64,000 nucleotides of DNA from Cyprinodon diabolis. Taxonomy: Eukaryota > Chordata > Actinopteri > Cyprinodontiformes > Cyprinodontidae. Positions within the stretch are counted from its first letter, which is position 1. Each line of letters starts with the position of its first letter. Below the pieces are notes generated by a model. The model saw only the letters and a list, made by a program, of their open reading frames with translations. It had not been told where the DNA came from and ran no database searches. The translations under genes were made by a program, and so were the position numbers. Below are positions 47,597-60,153 of the stretch, in pieces. The stretch is from NCBI GenBank assembly GCA_030533445.1, contig CM060072.1:16449267-16513266 (forward strand). Reading direction: 5' to 3'.

Positions 47597-47829
47597 CTTC
47601 AGCGGAAGGTTTCCAGATGGATATGCGGAGCAAATCCATCTGGCGGAGTCAGGTTAACTGTCACCTAACAGCTCGAATAATCTGGTGCTGATGGTAGGTG
47701 AACAGGCAACATAAATAGTAGAAGGAACTAGGTGGACAAGATGAACATAATGAACAACCAGGCCAATTAGACAGGTGAGAAGAGTAAATGATCATGCCAA
47801 CCATCAGCGCCAAGACCAAGACAGAAACT

Positions 47830-50027
47830 TATCTTATAGTCTCATAATTTCCTGCAGCTGAATTTGTATAAACTGCTTTCAGTCGTTATGTGAAATTAAA
47901 ACTTTAGCACAAGCGTTGGGGTAATTCTGTTTTCAATGTCTTGGATTTTATTTTTATCTCCTCATTTTTAAATTCACTGCATTTGGGTTTAATTCCTTGC
48001 CTGTGCTTTTTGTCTTTACTTCAATTGAAACTCCAAGCAGTGATGCATTTCAAATAGCTTTGAAAGCATTTGATTAACAAGCTATGTTTAAAAAGCTGTT
48101 TCACAAGGAAACCTTTAAATGTTTCCCTGACTGATGCTTTCTCCCCCAGTAGCAGAGTAAACATCCAAACATAAAAGAAAATGAGGTCTGTTCAGGGGGG
48201 CAATACCATGCAAGGAGCCCTGCTTCCATCCGCCTCAACAACACAATGCCGCTGTGCCACATTGTCACAGCCAATTTACTGCCAGCAACGTTATCATGTG
48301 TCCGACATGACTTAAAAAGAAGTGAGATACAACAGATTTTTTTCCTATGAGCAGTGAAATGGAAAGTTATTCAGCCTCAGATGCAAAAATTATGACTCTA
48401 TCAAGGTTATCTTTTTCAGACATAAAAATGAACTGAACCTCACATTCAGGTAGGTTCTGAAACTGAAGGAGGCAAACCTCTGCATGGATTAACAAAAAAC
48501 CCAGGATACAGACTTTCTGGAGACGTGGCTTTGCATTCAACTCCGCCTTCAGTGCAAAGAACAGTAACGATACATCCAGACAGGATTAATTAAAACAAAA
48601 CATCAGTAACTGCAGGGCACAGTAGGATTTCCTTTCACTGATGGGCTGGGTTTATTTACTTCCCAGGGGAAAGGCTGAAAAATGTTAAAAATCATTTGAG
48701 ATGAAGTCTCATCTCTAAGATGGACTATTCCTGCCTTAATAGAGCATTGGCTACGTCTCATGTAGAACAGAAAAAAACTACAAACACAAAAAAAAAAAAA
48801 ATATCAGTTTATAATTCAAGAATGCAAAAAGAATATCTTGATATGAATTTTTAGAGTATATTTATCTGTAAAAGCCTTCATATTAACAGATTCCATTGAC
48901 CTCATAATCACAAAAGACAGAAACGATGTATGCTTACATTTCGTCCACTTACCAAAAAAGTGAGAAGAGTGGTGAGGACAGCAGAGAGGATCATGGGGCT
49001 CCTCTTCCCTCCATTATAGCTACTAACTTTCAGCGCTGAGTGTCCCAAGCCCGTAACATCATCAGCGACCCCTCCCCATGGACTGTTCCAACTGCTGTCT
49101 CTGGGAAGAGGCTTCACAGCATTTACTGCACAACCAGCAGGTTCTGCAACAGCTTTTTCCCCGCTGCCATCCGAAAGTTGAACTTTTGAATCTCTAATCA
49201 AGGCTGTGCATCATACTTGAAAACATCATATTTGCACTCCCAACGAAGATGATTTTTTTCCGTAATCCCTTTAAATACAACACAACCCAATGTTCTACTG
49301 CATTTTGAACCATATTTATTTAGTTTGCACTACACTGAACCTTTCCTTATCAATGCCTTTTGCACCATGACTTTATGTGTAAAATGCCACCGAAGGTAGG
49401 AACCAGTTCTGTTTGAAATGCCAGTTGCTATGCCATCAGTCAATCATGAGCTTGAAGCCAGATCTGACCCAGAGCTGTCTGCTATATGGGTGTAATATTG
49501 GTAAACAGTTTAAAATACTCCCAACTGCAGGAGAAACAAAATGAACTCCAACTGGGATTATAACTGACAATCTCAAAGCCCAAATATAACAGTAAGTGAA
49601 AAATCAATTTAAAATCATTGTCAATGAAAGACGTTAATAATAATGCACAGTCTTTAGAAAAATAACAGCCCATGAAACAAAGGCACACACAGTAGAAAAT
49701 GCATTTTCTACAGCCTTTATGTTCCGAATTGTAGATTAAGTAGTCATAATTGGAATAGAAATAGCTGCTCAGGGGTATCTGCTCAATTCAAACTTAAAAT
49801 CAGAAAAAAACTAGTGCATTTTATAACAAAAATGCTACAACTGCAACTAATGTTTATATTGGTAACAGATTAATTTCTCAATTAATTTTCAGATAAGTGT
49901 AACCAGGATAATTTTTCTATATTAGATTCAGTTTTTTTTCCCCCCATTTTTAGATTTAATTCTATTTATTTTTATTTAAAGGTTTAATTAAAATCCTCTT
50001 TTCCTTAATTCATTTAACACTAATCTA
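47830..50027. other. Intergenic DNA, possible LINE scrap
   Basis: At 49100-49200 CTGCAACAGCTTTTTCCCCG and GAAAGTTGAACTTTTGAATC resemble the 3' region of some fish LINEs, but no second copy here supports it. The rest is unrecognised. Confidence 0.35.
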
Positions 50028-50885
50028 GTGAGAACAATACTGTTCTCACACGGTTTTGACATCGTGTGCCAGCTGCACGTCATTGTCCTAATTGACAGCT
50101 GTGGCTTATATGGCTGCTAACCGCGCCTTAGGTAGGAAATGCTGTCGGACCCTGACGTGCAGGTAGGGTTCTGGTCTGTTCCCAAGTGGTTACCATATCT
50201 ATTGTATATCTTCAATCGTGTGCCTCTGTTAATTTGCAGACGTGTGATCAATCAACCGAACGTTGTAAAGATCACGGTTGGTCAAGAGGGAACTGGTGAG
50301 TGTTTGCTCGGGAGCTAGCATGATAGCACTAGCCTCCCCAGCCTGTTATAGTTATACACTGATCTAAATTGAAATGCTTACCAAAACTACTGTTGTGTAG
50401 AAATACTGTTTTGCATAAGGTGCATTTAATTATGTAAACTCCTACATTTATAAGAAAATACATGTACATGTAAATTGATTATTTAGGCCTGTTTACACAG
50501 GCCAGGTATATTGCAGATCCCCCTCAAGGCGTGGCTGAAGGGTCTAGGATACAGCGAAGATTGTCTGGCTTCATGCTGACCAGACTGGCGAGCTAACTGC
50601 TTAACGGATTGGGATTATCTGAGGAAACTCTTCCGAACTGGTTGGAGATTCAGCCCAACAAGTCTCCACTGAAGGAATTGGATTATATTTGTTTTTTTTT
50701 TTCTCCCTTTCATCATCAACAAAGACTGGTTGACTTCCTTGGTTTAAGGAACCCATTTGGACTTTAAAATTGTGGATTAACTTGTGTGTGTGTGTGTATA
50801 TATTGTAAATAATACAACTCACTAATTTTGCACCATCAAACTGTCTGTGTTTTACAATTTGCCACCTCCTCCAGCAGATGAACCT
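50028..50885. other. Possible LTR-like relic of unknown family
   Basis: Starts with an 8 bp hairpin (GTGAGAAC/GTTCTCAC) and has a more mixed base composition than its flanks. It ends with a TG-rich stretch, AATAATACAACTCAC and TTTTGCACCATCAAACTGTC, which looks like a retroelement LTR tail. No second copy, target duplication or coding part was found. Confidence 0.2.
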
Positions 50886-50889
50886 AGTC

Positions 50890-52175
50890 TTTAAGAAATC
50901 ACATGGGTTGACTTTAATTTGGGTTATTTCTAATCCTAGAATGCAACTTGGGTTACATAAGCAGATAAATAATTGGACAGTGAAAGGTTCCCGTAATTTA
51001 TCCCCAGGTTGCTCTTCCAACTGATGTTTTAGAGTCTCTTTAGTTCTCCAGTAAGTGATTAATGGATTACTTCAATAATCAAATGCATTGGGAATAAAGC
51101 AAACACCAGATTCTGACTCTGAGGTTGCATGATACTAGGATACATGCAATACTGAGATAATGTTTCAGTCGCTACAGTATGTGAATGTGGTTATTACTTG
51201 GCTCTTCAATGTTTCTTTGGCTGGTGGTTCTTGGTATTTTTTTGTGAATAAAGAAAACAAATCACCAAGAAGGTCTGTCTCCAGTGTTCAAATAGTGTTC
51301 ACCACTCTAGTAGCCTGGGGGGATAATTTTCACATGTGCTGCACTTACTGTAGATAAAATCTCCTCTTTTGTTACATTAGGATTTGCATATCTACACACA
51401 GCATGGAAACCTCTCCAAGGTCATGGTAAGCTGCACCAAGACCAGCAGTTATAACCATGCTTAGGAGTGATTGTCTGGTCCTGAATGAAGCATGTTTCTG
51501 ATTAGTTTATAAAAAAAAAAGGCAATATACATGGTATCATGTCTTAATGTTTTCTTATAAGAGAACTTTTTTTTATTCAAAGTAATTTTTACTGATAAAA
51601 TTATAATTTCACCAAAAAGAAAATATCTAAACTAAAATACTTTGCTACTAGAGAACTTTTAACATTTTCAGCTAGGTCCTTTTCCACTTCTGTGCCCCAG
51701 CTCCATGAAAATCTACTTTGAGGAGATGAGAGAAGCATTCATTGTGTGTTCTTTGTGAATCTCAGGTGGCCTCCTCCTCTGCTCTCTTTGAAAGGAGATA
51801 AATACATTTCTTTCAACACTTTTAAGACCAATTCAATAAAATATGCCAAATATGGGACCCTGTCTTCTGCTAAAGGTGTATTTTTGGTCTATTCACTACT
51901 TCCTTTTCAGTGCTGAACCAGCATGAGGGAGGTTTGTATGATTGTGTTTTATTGCGACCCAGTCAGCAGATCACTAACCTCATATGCACCAACAAGCCGT
52001 CGCTTTATTTGTTTGCTTTTGGATAAATATTAGTAAAGAATATAACGTGTGTGTATATATATATGTGTGTGTGTATACAGATATAAATATACACATACAC
52101 ATTTCGAACAGAAGATTTTCAATTTTTCCACTGTCAGAGTCACCACCGGTAAGCGAAAATGGGGAGAGGCACGCA
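50890..52175. other. Intergenic DNA with short (TG/TA)n tracts
   Basis: A mixed TGTG/TATA tract is at 52045-52105. Nothing else recognised. Confidence 0.5.
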
Positions 52176-52179
52176 GGAC

Positions 52180-52265
52180 CGCCTTAAGAAAATATCACCA
52201 GAATGATTGACAATTAGGAGGACTTGTTTAGATCATCTGGAAAAAGAACATCCTCCACTATACTT
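52180..52265. repeat. Fragment of the TTAA MITE family
   Basis: Inverted, it reads AGTATAGTGGAGGATGTTCT, then TCCTCCTAATTGTCAATCAT and TCTGGTGATATT, matching the left end of the MITE at 14054. It ends at TTAA (52266-52269). The other end is missing. Confidence 0.75.
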
Positions 52266-52274
52266 TTAATTAAA

Positions 52275-52840
52275 AATGATTTTGGGCGTCTCCTCCTGTA
52301 AGGAACGTCACTACAATTAACAGTGCCTCAGATTTCAGATTTGGAAAACTGCCAGATGGGTCCAAGTTTAAATGTCTAACCTTAACATTAAATGTGGATG
52401 TTTTATTGTTTTTTATGCTGATGTAGCTGAAAATAAACTGAGCTGAGACATAAAAAAGGTGAAACTCAAAGTATTTTATTCCTACAATTTGAAAGCAACA
52501 GTTATCCTTTGTACTATACAATGTTAACTTGATTCATTTAGAGCTATGACAGATTTTAAACTATACCAAAACAATGAAAACAAAATGATTAGTATAATTT
52601 TGATTTAGTAATAATAAAAATTAGATTTTATAATATTCAGTCTGTCTTTGCCTTGTAACCTCCTTATAAAGTTCTACAAGGTCTCACAAATTTGCAGCAA
52701 TTTCATATTTCAAATAAATATTTAAACATGCTATTATACAGCAGCACAAATAGTTTTATTGCTTTTCCCATTGGTGTACAAAAAAAACCCCAAACAAAAC
52801 AAAAGTGTATATTTAATATATGTATAATTCAGCACGTGCA
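52275..52840. other. AT-rich intergenic DNA
   Basis: No feature recognised. Confidence 0.5.
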
Positions 52841-52844
52841 TATT

Positions 52845-52975
52845 TCATCCATCCATCTTCTAATACGCTTAATCCCAAGTGGGGTCGCGAGGGGTGCTGG
52901 TGCCTATCTCCAGCTGCCAATGGGAGAGAGGCGGGGTACACCCTGGACAGGTTGCCAGTCCATCGCAGGGCAAAA
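52845..52975 (-). repeat. L2-like tail, minus orientation
   Basis: Short CATCCATCCAT start, then GGGGTCGCGAGGGGTGCTGG, GGCGGGGTACACCCTGGACA and TTGCCAGTCCATCGCAGGG. Same family and direction as 7557-7735. Confidence 0.8.
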
Positions 52976-52979
52976 ATAT

Positions 52980-54833
52980 ATTTATCTAATATCTATTTTT
53001 TTCTAAATTTCATATTCCCTCTATTATTTACTGCCACTGTATGTTTGCTTGCCCTTTTATAGTACCTCATTACCAAAACAAATCCCTTGTACAGTATGTG
53101 TAAAAACGCTTACATTAATTCCAATACTTGGCAATAAATCATGTCTGATTTCGATATGTTCTACAATTATGCATAAAGGCATAGTTCTGGTTTTTGGACA
53201 TGAAATTGTGTGAAATGTTCACCGTCGGTAACTTAGATGTAGCAGTGTCCCTACTGTCACCAAACCTCCTGCTATGAGAAACCGCCCATAATGTAACAGA
53301 AAAAAGTATTTCAGGTGCAGAATGGGGGCACAGATAATCAAAGGCTGTTAAGCTAAAAATAAATGTTGTTTAATTAGACTATTTCAACAATTTTACAACA
53401 TCGCAAAGCTATATCAGACCTTATATCAGTCCTATATCAGATAGGACTATTTTTTGGATGCCATCACTCCGCTGCTTAGGTGAGGAAGACAGTTCCTGCA
53501 AACAGAAATAAACGAAACGGCACAGTTTTTAAATTTATTTGCAAAAATCCAAGTAACACATTTTTCTATTGTGTATGTATGGGGTATTTTGTGTAGGGTG
53601 GAGGGAAAATTAATTTAAGCCATTTTGAAACAAGGCTGTCATGATGTTGCTGTGAATGATGTGGAAAAGTGAAGCAAAATTAAAACATTTTGTCAACACC
53701 TTTTTCTTCCAGACATTAACTGTCACATAATTTATGTTTATTAAATCTGAGAAAATCCACAATCAGTCTTTATTTGTGCCCCAGAAAATGACCCATGGTT
53801 ACTTGTGAGTCCTGTCATCAAAGGAAAAGAAAAAGCAGTTTAGGATTGTTCTCCTTTCCTCCACCCCTTGTGAATAATTTTCTCCATGAGAAATCCACCG
53901 CAAACTATATTTAAATCTCCTTATATGCTGGTCATGATCTTGCAGGATTTTACTTCCTTAAACTGTCAACCATCGCTAACACACAGCCCACATTCAAATA
54001 GTAACATTGCAACAGGTATAACAGCCATCTCCCTGAAAAATCTGTCATAATAATTGTCATTACATTAGAGAGCCTTGCTGCGGTTTTTGCACTTAATCAG
54101 TTTGTGTTTAACTTGTGAGACATTAACTGCACCACAGCAATGCAAATATTAAGACATTATTAAACCAACACAATCTATAGCACAGACTGTTCAGGTTTGT
54201 TTTTTTAGTCAGTTACAATACTATAAAAACAAAAAAGTAAAGCATTTTATTACTTGTTAAAACAACAAACAAACTGTTAAGGACAGAGGACAAAAAACAC
54301 AGTAAAATAGGATATTAAATAATATACAGTTGAGTTCACCAACAAAAGCTGTTGTTGCTTTGCTTTCTTGCTGTCGATTAAGTTATATGTATTAACTGTG
54401 GCACATGACTGTGTTGTTTCCATTTTCACAAGTTAGGTATGTTCTTTTCTTCAAAAACTTCTGGATTAGGACAAATATGTTTATACCAGGACTCACTCAG
54501 CACATACCACCAAGCTCACTTAAGTTTCCTGGGTAGATGAGCTGGGTATCTAAAGAACGGATCTCCTTCATCCTAGGGATGGGAGATAGATACATATCAG
54601 ACGATAAAAGTGTCTATCAAGCTAATTCTATTATTTCTATCGTTTCTAACACCCTTTTATCCCGTATTCAAGGAAATATTTCCTGAGGTAGACTATGACA
54701 AACATATTAGTGTATTCACATAGCCTACACAAAGCTTATATAAGTGATAAACAAAATGTTTTTTTTTTTATCCCAAAAGAAGCGCCATCTTGTGGTTTTA
54801 CAGCATAATGCTGCTTTACAGCTTTTGAATGAC
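52980..54833. other. Intergenic DNA, nothing recognised
   Basis: No reading frame or repeat that I can support. Confidence 0.5.
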
Positions 54834-54837
54834 TTAA

Positions 54838-55618
54838 TGGGGAACACTGTTTTTGTTTTACATTGGGCCCTTGATTTTACATTATTACGTCATGTTCTAC
54901 TCACCCATATTAGTTTTGTGTCAATTGAAGCTGTTCCCAAGATTTGGATTTGTAATCCAAGTAACGTCCTCCTATGGGCAACGACTTGAAGGCACAAACT
55001 AAACTGTTCATAATTTATTCTGTATGGTATGCCAGCATTCATAACTTGTAGGTGAATCACTGCGTTTACATTTTTTAAAAACAAAGCGGAGTGTGTATAA
55101 CGTTATCCCTGCACGCTGGCTACCATTCATTCTTCCTGTCCGCTGAACTGCTGCTAGTTTTACTCACAGGCCTGGAAGATGTCTAGTGCTACTACCACAG
55201 ATTATCTCGCTCTCGAAATGGAATTGAATGATTCAGATTAGCTAGCTGAATGAATAGAAGGGGTAGAGCGTAGCCGGCTGTGCCCCGGGCTTCCTGTCAC
55301 AACTCTAGGCCGCCGCATGGATGACGTCATACACACTCCGCTTTGTTTTTAAAATATATAAATATAAAAAATATAACCACGGATGTCTGGGGGACAGTGA
55401 TTCGCCTACATGTTATGAATGCTGGCGTACCATAAATGATAAATTATGAACAGTTTAGTTCAACTCGTTGAACATAGGAAGACGTTACTTGGATATAACA
55501 AAACTGATTATCTTCGGAAGAGCTCCAAATGACACAAAACAACCTTAATATGGGTGAGTAGAACATGATGTAATAACGTAAATTCAAGAAGCTAATGTAA
55601 AAAAAACAGTTTTCCCCT
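54838..55618. mobile_element. Palindromic TTAA-type element, family A copy 2 (complete)
   Basis: TTAA at 54834-54837 and 55619-55622 flank the ends TGGGGAACACTG and, inverted from the right, AGGGGAAAACTG, a T2/Kolobok-type AGGRR end. The left arm 54838-55108 and right arm 55319-55618 are inverse copies. The left arm lacks about 30 bp present in the right (around CTGTCCCCCAGACATCCGTG). The 210 bp centre has an ATG at 55179 with MSSATTTDYLALEMELNDSD, which is part of the frame kept in copy 1. No transposase is present. Confidence 0.9.
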
Positions 55619-55622
55619 TTAA

Positions 55623-56080
<458 letters not shown>

Positions 56081-56234
56081 ATTGGTCTCTATTGATAGTA
56101 GCAGGATTTCTCTATTACTTTTCACTTCTGGAAAGTTTTTTCTCCCCATTTCAAATCATAAGATTTGTCAAATAAAAGAACTTTCACATAAGGAAATCCC
56201 CTGAGTACGATATATGATGTGAAAGGAGTCATTC

Positions 56235-56291
56235 CTGTCTCTGTTTTTCCTTTCTCTCCTGTTATAGGAGAGAAAGGAAAAACAGAGACAG
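56235..56291. repeat. Perfect 26 bp inverted repeat, 5 nt loop
   Basis: CTGTCTCTGTTTTTCCTTTC plus TCTCCT (56235-56260) is exactly inverted at 56266-56291 around GTTAT. One arm is nearly all pyrimidine and the other nearly all purine. Confidence 0.97.
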
Positions 56292-57427
56292 CAAGCTGTG
56301 ATAAAAGGTAGAAAAAAAATTAAAATGGAGCGGATAGTAAAGGAGAGTAGAGAACAAAAAGACAGAACCGTAAAGAGGAAAGGAGGGATGGCATGTGGTT
56401 CCAGTGATCAGGATGAGGTAATACTGCTGATGAAATCCAGACAACGATGAAGGCAGGCATACAACCAATGAGATGGAGTCAAGGGGAAACCTTATGAAAT
56501 TCAGAATAAAAGCAGTAAAAGAGAATATGAACATTTATGTTTTTTGAGAAAAAAAATAAAATAAGATTTTTATTTACATGTCAAACCTTAACTGAGTCCA
56601 CAGGATGAGTTCTGAACTGGGCATAATGAATCAAATCCAGCACCAAATACCATCCTCAATGGCTAACTGACACCATGCAGGTACAGTATATGCAGTGATG
56701 GAGCCCTCTGCTAACTGTTTAGTATGTAGTGATACCACAATGTGGCTCGAATGTCTTATGTAAATGCTTGCCAGGATAAAGTAATTCTGAATGAGGCAAT
56801 CTCAAGCTGACCTGAGCACGCACAACCCACTTCAAAGTATTTATTTATTTATGTCTTCAGGGAAGGAATAATTGTTAATTGCATTTCAAGTAAAGCTTGT
56901 GAATATGTGCATGAATATGACAAAATCTCTGAGTCAGTGGCTCCACCAGAGGGTAGCCATGCCCACCCTACTGGTCACCCCACTCACCAGTGCAAATTTT
57001 AGTAGCATCAGTTTGGTATTTCATCCCATTATGCACAGCCAGCAACGTAACATTAAAAATCACACAATAAACCAAGATATGAGTAGGTGTTTACTTAAGT
57101 CTTTATGATTTCTACGGGCAGATTTACCACAATAGTAGATTCTAACCCTAAAATTATGGCTTTTAGTGCCATCCCAAGATTTTTAGTGGCCCCATCTGGC
57201 CACCCCAATGAAACATTTCCAGAGGTGCCACTTCCCTGAGTTGCTCCTAACTAGCAAAATAGATGTTTTTTTTTTATTTATCTACTTCCATGTTTGGAAG
57301 CTGTACCTTGTTCACTCACACATGGACTTCCTCACGTCTTTCTGCAGCTCCGAGCTAGATAACACAAACAAACCAGCCATTCATCCTGCTTACTTTTTAT
57401 GCACATTCATTTACCACCCAGGATGTA
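56292..57427. other. Intergenic DNA, nothing recognised
   Basis: The first 150 bp is purine-rich. No gene or repeat family seen. Confidence 0.5.
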
Positions 57428-57429
57428 TT

Positions 57430-57449
57430 CCCCCCCCCCCCCCCCCCCC
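57430..57449. repeat. Poly-C run
   Basis: About 20 consecutive C bases, an unusual homopolymer and a likely site of sequencing or assembly error. Confidence 0.9.
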
Positions 57450-57964
57450 ATTTATAAATTGAGGATGTTGAAATCTTACCACATCTGTAGTGAAAACGTT
57501 TCATAAGGGAATCAAACCAAAAGCAGCTGGGTCAGAGCCTGTAAGATGTTTCCCCCCATTTTCGCCTTTAATACACATTATTATCACCCAGTTTTATGTT
57601 GCAGATTTCATCTAAAACATGTGGTGCCTCTCAGGCTTTCTTTGGCAGTAGAACTTACAGATAAAATTTTGTCTTTCTACAAACATCAGCTTCATTACAT
57701 TCTTATTTGCATTTGGTCAGCTGAGTTCCTCCCTTTATCTGAATCTGGGAGAGCCTTTGGATATCTGGGACTCACATCACCTCTTTATTGATCAGGGCCC
57801 TCTGGGACAGCCCACAACTGCTATTGAACATATTTTCCTTCTGAAGAAGCTTTGAAAATCCTTTATCCACAAGCATGCCCATGTACACATACAAGGGGGG
57901 TTAGGTTCCAGGTGTTCACACACAGGAATACTAAACACTAAGCTGCAGCCACAGATATACACTA

Positions 57965-58070
57965 TGTGCAGCATCGACTTTAAAGTCGACATGTCGAGTT
58001 TAATCTCGTCATGGCAAAAATATTTTTTCTCTTCATGTGTGGCCCTAATACTCCGTCGTATTAATTTCAA
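57965..58070. repeat. Possible MITE fragment with 16 bp palindrome
   Basis: TCGACTTTAAAGTCGA (57974-57989) is a perfect palindrome, followed by ATGTCGAGTTTAATCTCG and CCCTAATACTCCGTCG. The AAAGTCGA...TCTCG style recalls short fish repeats, but there is no other copy here. Confidence 0.35.
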
Positions 58071-58074
58071 AGTT

Positions 58075-60149
58075 TCATTTTTTGGAAGTTGATGTGTTGT
58101 TTTTTTTAGATTTGGCCATTTTATGAGGATGTCTGTGTGTGCAGGTAAATATTACTGTGCAGCTTCTGCAATTATTTTGTATTTGTTTCTGTAATTCTGA
58201 ATATATTTTTGTTTGTTACTTGCTCTTACCATTGTTTCAAAGTGTTCATCTCTATTACGTAACAGACACAAGTATAACATTTTAAAAAGTTATTAGTACA
58301 ACATTGGACATCAAAATATTTGCAAATATTCTTAAAATTCAGAAATATAAAATCCTTCATATTTTCAAATCACTCAGCTTTTTAAAAAATCCTCTATTCT
58401 GGGTTTAATTACCGCTTTGCACCTCGCAGATAATTCCTGCAGACTGTTGCGATGGTGATCTATTTTTCAGCATGAGGAAAAGGTTTAGAAAGCCCATCTG
58501 GCCCATGTTGTGTTTTGAAGATTTATGGTTAGAATAGATGGCCATTTTTGGATTGTTAGTTATAAAAAATGAAACAAGCAGATATTAAAAGAGGCTGATT
58601 AAGTGGATTATATTTAGATACTTAGACATAGTTGGTTCTGAGCAGAACTGTTCATTTATCTAAACAGAAAAAAGGGTCTAATTCCAATATATGTTTTTGA
58701 ACATATAAAAATATAAATATATAAATAAAATGCAGACTGGGTAACTAAGTCCCAGTTTGCAAGGAACTCAATGCAGCCTCATTTACACTGTTGCCCGTCC
58801 TGTGCAAATTTGTATAAATAACTGGAGGGTGCTAAGAACATATCCAAACACCAAGACAATGGTGATGTCAGTTAGTCAGAGGTAGACTTTGTCAACAGAG
58901 ACAACCAACCACACCTTAAGTGAAATCAGCAACTTACTGAACAAAATGACTAAATCTGAATTGGTCAGTTCTTTTCCGTTTCATTTTACAATGTTGCATC
59001 TTGTCCAAACTGTGCTCTAGCTGCTGCATTCGGCCTAAATTTAATGAAGTGAATATGCCACCTATGTTATTATTAGAATTATCAAATAGGATTTAGGTTA
59101 CTTTAGTCCTGTAGCAATGATTCATGTGTTATGATTGAACCACTTAAACTGAGGGAAGCTCTGCCTAATGATAACAGACAGTGATTGCTTTGTAAACACC
59201 AACAGTGAAGAAAAAATCCTTTGAAATTTTGTATTTTTTTGTCAAACAATGAAACCTGGAATTCTGGTTTCATACACAAACTGCTCTACAACAAAAAATG
59301 TATTGTTAAAAAAAAAAGAGCCTGTAGGTCACATAGCAAAACATTTAGACATAAGGAAGAGCCACTGCTAAAGTTCAACCTATCTAGACTATTTTATTAT
59401 GATGAAAAAGAGAGATTAAAGTGATTTTGAATGAGGCAGAGATGTTTGTGCCAGATGGGTTGGTCTTAGTCTGATGATCTACTGGGATTTTTCGCTCAGA
59501 ACCATTTCCCAGTATTACAGTGGGTTTTTGTGACAAACATGAAATAATCAGTACATCTTGACTGTGAGGACAAAAATGCCCTTGCGACAGATGAGAAAAT
59601 GCAGGCTGGTTTGAGATGATGGCAAGTAGCTTAAATAACCACCAGGTATAAATAGAATGCCACCTCTAAATGCAAAACATATTGAATCCTGAAACAGGTG
59701 AGTCTCAGAAGCAGAAGGACCACACCAGGTGCCATCTTTCAGAATCAAAAGCAGGATATGGAGGCAACAATTCAATCTCATGTGACTTTGGCCACTTTGA
59801 TGCACATAGCTGGTTTATCTTGGTCTTAGCAGTGGATTCGTTTTTTTTTTTTTTATTGTTTAGGTTTCTTTTTGTAAAGAAATTGGTTTCTTTGATATGG
59901 CAGTGAGTTCACTGTCCTTGAGAAGAGCATACTGCAGTATTTAAATGTTTCTATTATGCTAAAAATTACCCAAATCAGAGAAATATTTCTCAATGCCATA
60001 GACTCAATGCAGTTAGTCTAACCCAATGATAGCCAAATTTACCTGGTAATGTAGCTGCTGAGTCTGTGTCAACTGACTGAAGTTTGGTAATGTGAGCAAG
60101 ATGCATATTTCTAAACATTGCAAAATTAAACTAAAAGAAAAGTATATCT
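58075..60149. other. AT-rich intergenic DNA
   Basis: Homopolymer T run at 59840-59855. No recognised element. Confidence 0.5.
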
Positions 60150-60153
60150 TTAA

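Larger units (their letters stand above)
45802..47656 (+). mobile_element. TTAA-flanked non-autonomous element carrying a RecQ-like helicase fragment
   Basis: The right end reads CTGGCGGAGTCAGG then TTAA; the left end is CTAG (a likely decayed TTAA) then CCTTGTGAGACC. Imperfect inverted ends follow inside (AGTCTGGAGACTCTCCG...TGAAG against the inverse CATCTGGAAACCTTCCG...TGAAG). Its length is about 480 bp once the hAT insertion (46219-47596) is removed. It contains an ATG with MAASANETSVAIEQ and, one frame away, a helicase Walker A region. The CCT-type ends at TTAA recall piggyBac, but the superfamily is not settled. Confidence 0.55.
45500..47822 (-). repeat. LTR-like relic split by the helicase-carrying TTAA element
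   Basis: Minus-strand reading from 47822 gives GGTCTTGGCGCTGATGGTTG, CACCTGTCTAATTGG, CATCAGCACCAGATTATTC. It stops at TTAA (47657-47660) and resumes after the insertion at about 45800 with GTGAGAGTAACTCTAGC, CTGATCCAGACCAG and TTTCTGCC. The relic at 13200-13310 has these parts side by side (GGTGAGAGGATTTT, CTGATCCTGACCTG, TTCTGCC), which supports the join. The far end is a guess. Confidence 0.5.

Noticed and set aside
48908..49201. 97-codon minus-strand frame
   Set aside because: No family motif; the region may be LINE 3' sequence read backwards.
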